A stretch of DNA of 64,000 nucleotides, from the NCBI GenBank assembly GCA_050692555.1, contig JBOGVS010000002.1, positions 1-64,000 of the forward strand, given 5' to 3'. The position numbers and the translations under genes were made by a program. Position 1 is the first letter of the stretch; each line of letters opens with the position of its first letter. A model generated the notes under the pieces. The model made no database searches. It worked only from the letters and a program-made list of their open reading frames with translations, and was not told the origin of the DNA. Below, piece by piece: positions 42,081 to 50,255 of the stretch. Source of the DNA: DAITPV01 sp050692555 (GTDB taxonomy: Bacteria; Actinomycetota; UBA4738; CALAEC01).

Positions 42081-43528
42081 CCGACCGCGTTCTCGTCGCG
42101 TCCAACCGGGGCCCCGTGACGTACGAGGAGGTCGACGGCGAGCTGGTCGCCAAGCGGGGCAGCGGCGGCCTGGTCACGGCCCTGGCCCCGGCGGTCCAGG
42201 AGACCGGGGGCCTGTGGGTGGCCGCGGCCATGAGCGACGGCGATCGCCGCAAGGCCGCCGAGAGTCCCGACGGTCGCATCGAGGTGGTCGTCGACGACGC
42301 CAAGTACCTCGTCCGTCTGGTGACCCTCGACCAGGACGCCTACGACCTCGCCTACAACACGGTCAGCAACCGGCTGCTGTGGTTCCTCCACCATTACCTG
42401 TGGGATCTCCCCACCGTCCCGGAGCTGGGCTTGGACACCAGGGAGGCCTGGGACGCCTACCGCAGCGTCAACGCGACCTTCGCCCAGGCCCTCACCGAAG
42501 AGGCCCACGGCGCTCCGACCGACGCCCTGGTGCAGGACTACCAGCTGTCCCTGGTTCCCGCCCAGCTCCGGGAACGGTCACCCGGGACCCGGATCGCCCA
42601 CTTCAGCCACGTGCCGTTCGCCGGGGCCGACTACCTGCGGTTGCTGCCAGAGACGATCCGGGAGGATCTGCTGGCCGGGCTCCTGGGAGCCGACCTTCTG
42701 GGGTTCCAGACCGAGCGGTGGGCGGAGAACTTCCTGGGGGCGTGCCGGCTGCTGGAGGAAGCGACCGTCATGTGGCGCCGGCGGGCGGTCCGGTGGAAAG
42801 ACCGCCTGGTCCGGGTGCGGGTCTATCCGATCTCCATCGACGCCGCCCAGCTCCGGTCCGCGGCGCAGGCGCCGGGGGTCCGGCGGCGCCGCAAGGCACT
42901 GGAGCGATGGAGTGGAGATCGTCGACTCCTCCTTCGGGTGGACCGGGCCGAGCTGTCCAAGAACGTGCACCGCGGCTTCCTGGCGTACGAGGACTTCCTT
43001 CGTCGGTACCCCGACTGGAAGGGCAGGGTGGTGTTCCTGGCGCTGCTCCAGCCCTCCCGGCGGAACATCGAGGAGTATCGCCGCTACACCAACCTCTGCC
43101 TGGAGACCGCGGAGCGGATCAATCGGGATCTGGGCGGCGAGGACTGGACCCCCATCGAGATCCGGTTGGGCGACAACCTCGAGGAGGTGCTGGCCGCCTA
43201 CGGCATGTACGACGTCCTGATGGTGAACCCGGTGTTCGACGGCATGAACCTCGTGGCCAAGGAGGGCCCGCTCCTCAACCGGCGCCAGGGAGCTCTGATC
43301 CTGTCCCGGACCGCGGGCGCGTACGCGGAGCTGGGCCGGGCGGCCATCGGCGTCGATCCGGTCGACGTGGCCGGGACCGCCGATGCCATCGACCTGGCCC
43401 TTCGGATGCCGGAGGACGAACGGGCCAGCCGCGCCGCCGGCCTGCGCCGGGTGGCGACGGCGCGGACGCCGGCGCAATGGGCGTCCCGCCAGCTCCGAGA
43501 CCTCGAGCGATTCACCGAGAGCCGGTAG
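42077..43528 (+). CDS. otsA: Trehalose-6-phosphate synthase family (GT20)
   Basis: 483 residues, GTG start overlapping the treT stop. GT20 features: LVASNRGPVTYEEV, glycine loop KRGSGGLVTALAPAV, VQDYQLSLVPAQLRE, HFSHVPFAGADYLRLLP, RVDRAELSKNVHRGFLAYED and VNPVFDGMNLVAKEGPLLNR. It should make trehalose-6-phosphate from UDP-glucose and glucose-6-phosphate. The usual YSKG region reads LSKN, and the family also holds glucosylglycerol-phosphate synthases and VldE-like enzymes. OtsB is encoded directly opposite, which supports the trehalose assignment. The last 17 bases overlap otsB. Confidence 0.88.
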   Translation: MTDRVLVASNRGPVTYEEVDGELVAKRGSGGLVTALAPAVQETGGLWVAAAMSDGDRRKAAESPDGRIEVVVDDAKYLVRLVTLDQDAYDLAYNTVSNRLLWFLHHYLWDLPTVPELGLDTREAWDAYRSVNATFAQALTEEAHGAPTDALVQDYQLSLVPAQLRERSPGTRIAHFSHVPFAGADYLRLLPETIREDLLAGLLGADLLGFQTERWAENFLGACRLLEEATVMWRRRAVRWKDRLVRVRVYPISIDAAQLRSAAQAPGVRRRRKALERWSGDRRLLLRVDRAELSKNVHRGFLAYEDFLRRYPDWKGRVVFLALLQPSRRNIEEYRRYTNLCLETAERINRDLGGEDWTPIEIRLGDNLEEVLAAYGMYDVLMVNPVFDGMNLVAKEGPLLNRRQGALILSRTAGAYAELGRAAIGVDPVDVAGTADAIDLALRMPEDERASRAAGLRRVATARTPAQWASRQLRDLERFTESR

Positions 43529-44312
43529 CCTCGAGGTCTCGCAACAACCCCAGGAGGCCGGCAGGCCCCTCGACGACAAGGTCCGCCTCCGCCACGAGCT
43601 CCTCGGGGGTCTCCGCCGACCTCACCGCGACCTTCACGCCTTCCACGCCCTGACCCGCGAGCCGGTCCAGGGCGGCAAAGGCCTCACGATCGGCCACGTC
43701 GTCTCCGGCGTAAAGGACTTGGCGAAGACCCTCTGCCGTGGTCACCCGGGTCACCACGTCGCCCTTAGTGGGGCCTTGGGGAGGCCCGAGCTCCAGGACC
43801 ATCTTGCCCTCGAGGACCCGAAGGCCGGCACCGTCGGCCAGCCGCCGTAGCGGTTCCTCCAGCGCAGCCCGGGCCGCCACCGGGTCGGTTGCGCCACGGT
43901 AGTGGACGGCCACGCCGAACCCCTTGGGCTCCACCACGGTACCGGGGACCGCCGCGGCCACCGCGCTTACCGCCGGGAGGAGCTCGGCGACCCGCCTCTC
44001 CAGCTCCACGACGTCCCGGCCCACCGGTCCCTCCTCGTCCTCCAGCCCGTAGAGCCCGAAGCACCGCACACCCGGCGGAGGGCCCAGGAGCCCGGCGACC
44101 TCCCGGGCCCGGCGGCCGGAGACCACCGCCACCACCCGATAGGTCCGGGCCAGATCGCCGAGCACTTCGGGAACCCCGGTCACCGGGCGGGCTTCCCAGG
44201 GGTTCGGAGCGATCTCGGAGAGGGTGCCGTCGAAGTCGAAGAACAGTCCAGTGTGCGCGCCCGAGAGGCGGGCCAGGTCGCCTGACACTGGGCGAAGCCT
44301 ACCTTGGTACAC
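43512..44312 (-). CDS. otsB: Trehalose-6-phosphate phosphatase
   Basis: 266 residues from one GTG, or about 258 from a second GTG at base 44288. HAD motifs: LFFDFDGTLSEIAPNPWEAR, VVSGRRAREVAGLLG, Lys in GPTKGDVVTRV, and VLYAGDDVADREAFAAL. Middle region GLYGLEDEEGPVGRD and VEPKGFGVAVHYRG matches OtsB. It completes trehalose synthesis from OtsA product. It is convergent with otsA (17-base overlap) and divergent from a lipoprotein gene. Expression from opposite strands may tune the OtsA/OtsB balance. Confidence 0.93.
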   Translation of the reverse strand: MYQGRLRPVSGDLARLSGAHTGLFFDFDGTLSEIAPNPWEARPVTGVPEVLGDLARTYRVVAVVSGRRAREVAGLLGPPPGVRCFGLYGLEDEEGPVGRDVVELERRVAELLPAVSAVAAAVPGTVVEPKGFGVAVHYRGATDPVAARAALEEPLRRLADGAGLRVLEGKMVLELGPPQGPTKGDVVTRVTTAEGLRQVLYAGDDVADREAFAALDRLAGQGVEGVKVAVRSAETPEELVAEADLVVEGPAGLLGLLRDLEATGSR

Positions 44313-44322
44313 TCGCCGGACG

Positions 44323-45144
44323 TTGCGGCGCCTGTTGGCCTGCCTCCTCGCCTCTCTCCTGCTCCTGGTGGCGTGCGCCGATGACCGAGTGACACTGGCC
44401 TACGAGCTCGAGCCGGGACGCCAGCTCCAGTACCAACTTCGCCTCAGGGCGGAGATCATCCGAACCATCGGCGGCGTTCGCCGGAGTGAGGACGTGGAGG
44501 CCACGTTCCTCAGCACGCAGGTGATCGGAGCTCCGCTGGCCACGGGTGGGGCGGAGGCCACCGTGACGCTGGTCCCAGAGTCCCTGGCGGTCGACGGGCG
44601 ACCAGTCGACGTGGGCGCTCCGCAAGAATTCGTGGTCAACCTGGGCGAGGACGGCCGGGTCCTGGCCATTCAGAAGTCAGGAGCGGCAGATGCGGAAGCT
44701 CTCGATCCCGTGGGGATCGAGCGACTGCTGCCCCGTCTCCGGCCCGTTCTGCCGGGGACCCCCGTCACCACCGGGCAGACGTGGGCGTCGGCCACCATCC
44801 TGGACGACGAGTCTGGAAGGTTCTCGCTCAGCTCTCGGTCACGGCTGGCCCAGCTGGGACTCGCCGGAGGACGAGAAGCGGCCCTGGTCCGAACGACCTA
44901 CGTGTCGCCGGTGGACCGCCAGGAGGAATTCGCAAACGCGGTCGCAGAGATGGAAGGGCGCGACATCGGCGCCCAGGAGGCCTGGTTCGCCCTGGATGGC
45001 TTCCTCATCAGCGCGGAGGGTGACTCCGTGGGGACCTATGGGGTGACCTTCACTCCGCCGGGCAGCGAAGCGGGTCTGGGGCCGGTGCAGGGGTCACTGG
45101 TGGTCCGCCTGCACACCGAGATGCTGCTGCTGTCCGGAGTCTGA
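44323..45144 (+). CDS. Lipoprotein of unknown function
   Basis: 273 residues from a TTG preceded by TACACT at about -10, with no Shine-Dalgarno. The signal sequence LRRLLACLLASLLLLVAC ends in a lipobox with Cys near residue 18. The exported part includes VTLAYELEPGRQLQYQLRLR, TVTLVPESLAVDGRPV, GEDGRVLAIQKSG and LDPVGIERLLPRLRPVLPG, then a second similar beta-rich stretch. This resembles outer-face beta-barrel or lipid-binding folds of the DUF6263 type seen in actinobacteria, without certainty. It may act at the membrane surface. Two bases separate its stop from the convergent LytR_C gene. Confidence 0.75.
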   Translation: MRRLLACLLASLLLLVACADDRVTLAYELEPGRQLQYQLRLRAEIIRTIGGVRRSEDVEATFLSTQVIGAPLATGGAEATVTLVPESLAVDGRPVDVGAPQEFVVNLGEDGRVLAIQKSGAADAEALDPVGIERLLPRLRPVLPGTPVTTGQTWASATILDDESGRFSLSSRSRLAQLGLAGGREAALVRTTYVSPVDRQEEFANAVAEMEGRDIGAQEAWFALDGFLISAEGDSVGTYGVTFTPPGSEAGLGPVQGSLVVRLHTEMLLLSGV

Positions 45145-45146
45145 GC

Positions 45147-45728
45147 CTACGTGGCTTCCTCGGTCGGTTCCGTCGTGGGGCTGGGCGACTCGGTCGTCTG
45201 CTCCTCACTCTGAGCGGCCGCGTAGTCGTCTCCCAGGATCACCGTGACGTCCACCTCCGCATCAGGTGCGCTCCGCTCGAGCACGGCCTCGGGGAAGAAG
45301 TTCTGCTGGAGAGACTGGGCGTCGACCTCCGCGTCGGGGTGGTAGAAGAGCGTGGTCGTCTCGTAGGCCCGGTCGGCATCCGTGATCGTGATGATGTTGT
45401 AGCCCTCCTGCTCCAGCAGCTCCGCGGTCTCTGCCGCCAGGCCGGTGACGTCGGTGCCGTTGAGAACCTGCAACGTGACCCTGGAGGCGTTACGTGGCTC
45501 CGGCGCCGCGGGGCTCTCCTCGGTGGGCGCCGCGGGGCTCTCCGTTTCCTCCACCGGCGTCGTCGGTGACTCGGTCACCGACGGAGCTTGCCCTGCTGTG
45601 GGGAACGCCCTGGACAGAACGAATACGCCGAGGATCACCGCGGCGGCGACGAGAGCTGCTCTCAGCGCCGCGGTGGCCAAGGATGCCCAGAAGCTCGCTC
45701 GAGATGGCGGCTCATGCCGTCCGTCCAC
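45147..45728 (-). CDS. LytR_C-domain membrane protein
   Basis: 193 residues. One membrane helix (about 22-42, ALRAALVAAAVILGVFVLSR), then a Pro/Thr/Glu-rich linker with repeated ESPAAP units. The LytR_C domain (about 83-165) reads SRVTLQVLNGTDVTGLAAET, AELLEQEGYNIITITDADRA, ETTTLFYHPDAEVDAQSLQQ and VDVTVILGDDY. This domain usually trails LytR-CpsA-Psr ligases; stand-alone forms such as this are common in actinobacteria and are likely wall-associated. An acidic Ser/Thr/Glu tail ends the protein. Confidence 0.88.
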   Translation of the reverse strand: MDGRHEPPSRASFWASLATAALRAALVAAAVILGVFVLSRAFPTAGQAPSVTESPTTPVEETESPAAPTEESPAAPEPRNASRVTLQVLNGTDVTGLAAETAELLEQEGYNIITITDADRAYETTTLFYHPDAEVDAQSLQQNFFPEAVLERSAPDAEVDVTVILGDDYAAAQSEEQTTESPSPTTEPTEEAT

Positions 45729-45843
45729 TCCTCCTCCGGCTACGTTCGTACATCAACATCGAAGAACCGCTGCCTCCTCCTCACACGCCGGCGGCGTGGT
45801 CCGACGACCACAGGATCGTACCGGAGCGCCTCCGGCGAGTCGA

Positions 45844-47088
45844 TCACGGGAATAACCCCCGGGTGGTGTGGGCTTCGGCCACCCGAGAGACGCCGAGGAT
45901 GGTGGCCGCCTGGCGCATCGTGACCTTCCGGTCTTCGGCCAGGTCCAGGACATGCACGTAAGCTTCCTCGATCACCCGGCGCAGCCGCGCATTGACCTCG
46001 TCTTCGGACCAGAAGTACGCCTGGAGGTCCTGCACCCACTCGAAATAGGAGACGGTGACCCCCCCGGCGTTCGCCAGGATGTCGGGAACGACCTGGATGC
46101 CGCGGTCGTTGAAGATCTCGTCGGCCTCCGGGGTGGTGGGACCGTTGGCCGCTTCCACCACGATATGGCACTGGAGCTGGGGGGCATTCTCCTTGGTGAT
46201 CACCCCTTCGAGCGCCGCGGGGATGAGGACATCGCACTCCAGCCCGAGGAGCTGATCGTTGTCGACGGTCTGGCCGCCTTCGAAGCCGGCCACGGTGCCG
46301 GCCTCCGCCTGGTGCGCGGCCAGGCCTACGGGGGACAGTCCTCGGGGGTTGTACACGGCGCCCCCGGCATCCCCCACGCCCACGATGAGGCATCCCTGCT
46401 CGTGGAGCAGTCGGACGGCCGGCGCCCCGACCTTGCCGTAGCCCTGGATGACCACCCGGGCTTCGTCGACCGGCATCCCCAGGTGGCTGAGCGTGGCGAT
46501 GGTCACGTACATCACCCCACGCGCCGTGGAGGCCCGCCGGCCCTCGGAACCACCCACGGACTGAGGCTTGCCGGTGACCACGCCGGGGACGGAGTACCCC
46601 TGGTTCATGGAGTAGGTGTCCATGATCCAGGCCATGATCTGCTCGTCGGTGCCCACGTCCGGGGCGGGAATGTCCCGCTCAGGACCGATCAGCGGGAGGA
46701 TCTCGGACGCGTACCGGCGGGTGAGCCGTTCCAGCTCCCCCTTCGACAGGGTCTTGGGATCCACCACCACGCCGCCCTTGGCCCCGCCGTAGGGGATCCC
46801 CACCACCGCGCACTTCCACGTCATCCACATCGCCAGGGCCTTCACCTCGTCGAGGTGGACGCCCGGGTGATACCGGATCCCGCCCTTCGACGGACCGCGC
46901 GAGGTGTTGTGGTGGACGCGGTATCCCGTGAACACGTGTACCGACCCATCGTCCAGGCGCGTGGGGACGGCCACCTCGAGTGTCCGCTTCGGGTAGCGCA
47001 GCACCTCGTGGACGTTGGGGTCGAGGTTCATGATCCGGGCGGCCTGGTCCAGCTGAGTCAGGGCCTGCTCCCACGGGCTCACGCTCAC
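45844..47088 (-). CDS. gdhA: Glutamate dehydrogenase (Glu/Leu/Phe/Val family)
   Basis: 414 residues, the size of hexameric bacterial/archaeal GDH. Key parts: NTSRGPSKGGIRYHPG, catalytic Lys in GIPYGGAKGGVVVDPK, APDVGTDEQIMAWIMDTYS, TGKPQSVGGSEGR, the NAD(P) fold VVIQGYGKVGAPAVRLLHEQ, and VVEAANGPTTPEAD. It interconverts glutamate with 2-oxoglutarate and ammonia. Coenzyme preference cannot be assigned safely from sequence. It lies 26 bases after a DUF4333 lipoprotein gene on the same strand. Confidence 0.95.
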   Translation of the reverse strand: MSVSPWEQALTQLDQAARIMNLDPNVHEVLRYPKRTLEVAVPTRLDDGSVHVFTGYRVHHNTSRGPSKGGIRYHPGVHLDEVKALAMWMTWKCAVVGIPYGGAKGGVVVDPKTLSKGELERLTRRYASEILPLIGPERDIPAPDVGTDEQIMAWIMDTYSMNQGYSVPGVVTGKPQSVGGSEGRRASTARGVMYVTIATLSHLGMPVDEARVVIQGYGKVGAPAVRLLHEQGCLIVGVGDAGGAVYNPRGLSPVGLAAHQAEAGTVAGFEGGQTVDNDQLLGLECDVLIPAALEGVITKENAPQLQCHIVVEAANGPTTPEADEIFNDRGIQVVPDILANAGGVTVSYFEWVQDLQAYFWSEDEVNARLRRVIEEAYVHVLDLAEDRKVTMRQAATILGVSRVAEAHTTRGLFP

Positions 47089-47114
47089 GCCGACTCCCTC
47101 GTCCGCGTACGGCG

Positions 47115-47390
47115 TTAGTTCAGCTCCCAGCGGACGTTGCCCTCGTCGTCCGTCTGGGTGACCTGTACCTGTCCCACGTCACCCTGGTCCGAGGTCGCCG
47201 TGCAGGTGAAGGTGTTGCCCTGCTCGAGGGGGACATCCTCGGGGCATTCCACCGAGACACCGGTGGCCCCCGTCTGCTCCTCGATCCCGCTGGAGATCTC
47301 CGACTCCAGCTGCTCCTCGTCCAGGACCTGCGTGCAGCCAGCGAGGGCCAAGGCGGCGATGACGATGATGACGAATCTGAGCATTCTCAT
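47115..47390 (-). CDS. DUF4333 lipoprotein
   Basis: 91 residues. A lipoprotein signal (FVIIVIAALALAGC, Cys at about 19) precedes a DUF4333 domain: LESEISSGIEEQTGATGVSV, ECPEDVPLEQGNTFTCTATS and the terminal VQVTQTDDEGNVRWEL. The two domain Cys probably form a disulfide. DUF4333 proteins are mostly actinobacterial surface lipoproteins of unknown role. The gene sits between tRNA-Thr and gdhA. Confidence 0.88.
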   Translation of the reverse strand: MRMLRFVIIVIAALALAGCTQVLDEEQLESEISSGIEEQTGATGVSVECPEDVPLEQGNTFTCTATSDQGDVGQVQVTQTDDEGNVRWELN

Positions 47391-47417
47391 GGTCCACCAG
47401 GGTAGCAGCGTTCGGTG

Positions 47418-47491
47418 AGCTGGCGGCGGGATTCGAACCCGCGACCTAGCGATTACAAGTCGCTTGCGCTACCGGACTGCGCCACGCCAGC
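47418..47491 (-). tRNA. tRNA-Thr, anticodon TGT
   Basis: On the minus strand the acceptor stem GCTGGCG pairs with CGCCAGC, the D arm has GGCGCAGTCCGGTAGCGC, the anticodon stem AGCGA/TCGCT closes loop CTTGTAA (anticodon TGT), and the T arm has GCGGGTTCGAATCCCGC. CCA is not encoded. It lies just downstream of the sigma-factor gene. Confidence 0.96.
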
Positions 47492-47500
47492 GGATGGATT

Positions 47501-48208
47501 CTAGCCGGGGAGGAACGCTGTGACCTCGGGCTCTTCCAACAGCTCGGGCTCTTCGGGCTGCCCGGTCTCCCGGGATCGGAGGTGAAGCTCCACCTTCCGC
47601 TTGATCCGCTGAAGCGCGTTGTCGATCGACTTGACGTGCCTCGAAAGCCGGGCGCCGATCTCGTGATAGGACTTGCCCTCCACGTACATGTGGAGCACCT
47701 CGGCCTCGAAGTCCGAGAGGATCTCCGCGAACACGATCTTCATGCTCCGGAGCTCGTCGTTGGAGATCACCAGCTCGGCGGGGTCGGTGACCTGAGAGGT
47801 CTCTATGACGTCCTGGAGCAGCCAGTCCGGGTCCTCTTCCGCCGCCAGTGGCTTCGACAGCGACACGTACGAGTTGAGCGGGATGTGCTTCTGGCGGGTT
47901 GCCGTCTTCACCGCGGTGATGATCTGCCTGGTGATGCAGAGCTCGGCGAACGCCCGGAAAGAGGTCTCGCGGTCGTGACTGAAGTCCCGGATCGCCTTGT
48001 ACAGACCGATCATCCCCTCCTGGACGATGTCGTCCTTGTCGGCACCGGCCAGGAAGTAAGAGCGGGCCTTCAGGCGGGCGAAGTTCCGGTAGCGGGCCAA
48101 GAGGGACTCGACGGCGGGGTCATGGCCCTCGTGGTACAGGGCGACGAGCTCTTCGTCGGTGGCGTTCTCGATGTCGATCGGTGCCCGCACCCTTGTCGAC
48201 GTTCCCAC
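47501..48208 (-). CDS. sigH: SigH-type (Bacillus sporulation family) RNA polymerase sigma factor
   Basis: 235 residues. Region 2: ATDEELVALYHEGHDPAVES, YFLAGADKDDIVQEGMIGLY, KAIRDFSHDRETSFRAFAEL and CITRQIITAVKTATRQKHIP. Region 4: LSDFEAEVLHMYVEGKSYHE and IGARLSRHVKSIDNALQRIK. The ITRQIITAVKTATRQKHIPL segment is characteristic of SigH of Firmicutes, and the order rlmB-sigH is the same as in Bacillus. In actinobacteria its regulon is unknown. GTG start with AAGGAG four bases upstream. The C-terminal 25 residues are an acidic, Glu/Pro-rich extension. Confidence 0.92.
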   Translation of the reverse strand: MGTSTRVRAPIDIENATDEELVALYHEGHDPAVESLLARYRNFARLKARSYFLAGADKDDIVQEGMIGLYKAIRDFSHDRETSFRAFAELCITRQIITAVKTATRQKHIPLNSYVSLSKPLAAEEDPDWLLQDVIETSQVTDPAELVISNDELRSMKIVFAEILSDFEAEVLHMYVEGKSYHEIGARLSRHVKSIDNALQRIKRKVELHLRSRETGQPEEPELLEEPEVTAFLPG

Positions 48209-48334
48209 TGCTCTCCTTCGAGTGGACGTACTCAGCGCGGGCTGGATTCCGACGCAGCGACCTCCGTAGTATGCGTGCAGTTGGCCCGGTTTGCAAGGAT
48301 GGCAGGTGCCTTCAAACCGGACGTTTGCCGCGAG

Positions 48335-49120
48335 TCAAGCATCCGATTCCTGCTTTTCCTCCCTCCGCCGCTCCGCGTACCCGAACAACCCTACCCCGGC
48401 AGCCACGGCCACGTTGAGGGACTCCACCCTTCCGCGCATGGGGATCCGGAGCAGGACGTCGCACCGCTCCCGAGCCAGGCGCGACAGACCTCCCCCCTCC
48501 GATCCCACCACCAGGGCCAGGGCTCCGGGGGGAGGCTCGGAGGCCGCAACGGTGACCGTCGCGGTTCCGTCCAGGCCGGCCACCCAGAACCCCGCTCCCT
48601 TCAGGCGGCCCAGGGCTCGAGGAACGTTGGCCACCTCCGCCACGGGCAGATGCAGCAGCGCTCCCGCCGATGCTCGGATGGAAGCGGGGCCGACGGTCGC
48701 GCCCCGGGGCCGCCGGACGACCAGGGCCGAGGCTCCCGAAGCCTCCGCGGTTCGGGCCACCGCTCCGAGGTTCTGGGGGTCGGTGACGCCGTCGAGGACC
48801 ACCACCAGCGGATCCTCCGGCCAGTCGAACCGCTCAAGGTCTCCTTCCGACAGAGGACCGGGGACCGTCACCCGGGCAGCCACACCCTGATGGTGAGCCC
48901 CGCGGGCCAGGGCCTGGATCCGTTCGCCATCGACGGCGGTGACCGGGACCCCCGCGCGGGCCGCCGCGTCCCGGAGCTCGCGCAGAGGCTCCGTTGGCCG
49001 CGAGGCCCCGGCCACCAGGACCTCGCTGGTGGCGCCGGCGCGAACGGCCTCCAGCACCGGCCGGCGCCCCACGATCACCGAGGTACGCGTGGCTCTTGAG
49101 GTTCGCTGAGGCTTGCTCAT
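48335..49120 (-). CDS. rlmB: 23S rRNA 2'-O-methyltransferase (SpoU/TrmH family, RlmB-type)
   Basis: 261 residues. N-terminal substrate-binding domain (VIVGRRPVLEAVRAGATSEV) and the SPOUT knot: LVVVLDGVTDPQNLGAVART, AEASGASALVVRRPRGATVG and ALALVVGSEGGGLSRLARER, then RIPMRGRVESLNVAVAAGVG. It methylates a ribose in 23S rRNA (G2251 in Escherichia coli). The start lies three bases after the ispF stop, in the conserved ispD-ispF-rlmB-sigH order. cysS, often between ispF and rlmB, is absent here. Confidence 0.93.
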   Translation of the reverse strand: MSKPQRTSRATRTSVIVGRRPVLEAVRAGATSEVLVAGASRPTEPLRELRDAAARAGVPVTAVDGERIQALARGAHHQGVAARVTVPGPLSEGDLERFDWPEDPLVVVLDGVTDPQNLGAVARTAEASGASALVVRRPRGATVGPASIRASAGALLHLPVAEVANVPRALGRLKGAGFWVAGLDGTATVTVAASEPPPGALALVVGSEGGGLSRLARERCDVLLRIPMRGRVESLNVAVAAGVGLFGYAERRREEKQESDA

Positions 49121-49123
49121 CGA

Positions 49124-49612
49124 CTAGCCGCGGAGAGGAACGACGACTGCAAGGGCCAGGCACCCGGCCCCGTCGCCGGAGAGCCCCAGCCCCTCCGGCC
49201 GGGTGGCCTTCACGGACACCCGGTCGACCTCGATGCCCAGTGCCCCGCTCAGGGCGGCGCGGATCCGTTCACGGCTGGGGCCGATGGCCGGCCGGTCGGC
49301 GATCACCACCAGGTCACACGCTTCCGGTTGCAGGCCCGCGTCGCGGACCAGCCCCACGGTCCGCGCAAGGACCTCCGGGCCCGCGATCCCCGTGATCGCC
49401 GGGTCGGTCTCCGGAAAGTGCTCACCCATGTCGCCGAGCGCGGCCGCGCCCAGGAGCGCGTCGGCCAGCGCGTGGCACACCACGTCGCCGTCCGAGTGGC
49501 CCGCCAGCCCGGGTTCGCCGTCGAACGTCACGCCCCCCAGCCGCATGGGGCGGCCCTCATCCCGGGGGTGAGCGTCGAACCCCAGGCCGAAACGGACCTC
49601 AGCCATCGCCAT
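49124..49612 (-). CDS. ispF: 2-C-methyl-D-erythritol 2,4-cyclodiphosphate synthase
   Basis: 162 residues. Metal and substrate motifs: FGLGFDAHPRDEGRPMRLGG (Asp-x-His), GHSDGDVVCHALADALLGAA, GDMGEHFPETDP and the C-terminal VSVKATRPEGLGLSGDGAGC. It cyclises CDP-ME 2-phosphate in the MEP isoprenoid pathway. Starting MAMAEV it overlaps ispD by 14 bases; the second ATG would reduce this to eight. Its product feeds undecaprenyl phosphate, linking it to uppP and wall synthesis. Confidence 0.97.
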   Translation of the reverse strand: MAMAEVRFGLGFDAHPRDEGRPMRLGGVTFDGEPGLAGHSDGDVVCHALADALLGAAALGDMGEHFPETDPAITGIAGPEVLARTVGLVRDAGLQPEACDLVVIADRPAIGPSRERIRAALSGALGIEVDRVSVKATRPEGLGLSGDGAGCLALAVVVPLRG

Positions 49613-50255
49613 CCAGGTCTTCGGGGACCGTCACCTTTCGATTGGCCGGATCACCCGGCACCACGGCCACCTGGAACCCGGCGCGCTCGAGAAGGGCGGC
49701 GTCGTCGGTGGCCGCCTCCCCCTCCGCTTCCGCGACCCGGTGTGCGTCCTCCAGGGCCCCGCGGCGGAACGCCTGGGGAGTCTGGACCAGCACGAGGCCG
49801 TCTCTTGCCACGGTCTCGGTCACCAGCCCGTCGGCCACCCGCTTCACGGTGTCCGGGGCCGGGACCCCGGGCACCGCGCCGTCGGCCCGGCCCAGCGCCG
49901 CCAGCACCCTGGCGAAGAGCTCCGGCGTTGCTCGAGGACGAGCCACGTCGTGGCAGATGACCGCGTCGAACCTCGGGGGAACGATCTCCAGGGCGGCCCG
50001 GACGGAAGCCTGACGGGTCACCCCACCGGTCACCACGTCGAGCAACTTGGACGACGAGGACGCCTCGATGCGCGCCGCGGCCTCCCATCCAGGGGGGACC
50101 GCTACGACGAACCCCTCCACCTCCGGACAAGACTCGACGGCATCGACGGCCCGCGCCAGAAGTGTTCGGCCCGCCAATTCGACGAAGGCCTTCGGTGTCT
50201 CCCGTGCCAGACGCCGGCCTCGTCCCGCCCCCAGGAGCAGGGCTGCGACTCTCAT
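49599..50255 (-). CDS. ispD: 2-C-methyl-D-erythritol 4-phosphate cytidylyltransferase
   Basis: 218 residues. CTP-binding loop ALLLGAGRGRRLARETPKAF, then GGVTRQASVRAALE, ICHDVARPRATPEL, LVQTPQAFRRGALEDAH and ATDDAALLERAG. It couples CTP with methylerythritol phosphate in the MEP pathway. The usual AAGxGxR appears as GAGRGRR. ATGA overlap with the PIN/TRAM gene upstream and overlap with ispF downstream indicate tight cotranslation. Confidence 0.96.
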   Translation of the reverse strand: MRVAALLLGAGRGRRLARETPKAFVELAGRTLLARAVDAVESCPEVEGFVVAVPPGWEAAARIEASSSSKLLDVVTGGVTRQASVRAALEIVPPRFDAVICHDVARPRATPELFARVLAALGRADGAVPGVPAPDTVKRVADGLVTETVARDGLVLVQTPQAFRRGALEDAHRVAEAEGEAATDDAALLERAGFQVAVVPGDPANRKVTVPEDLDGDG

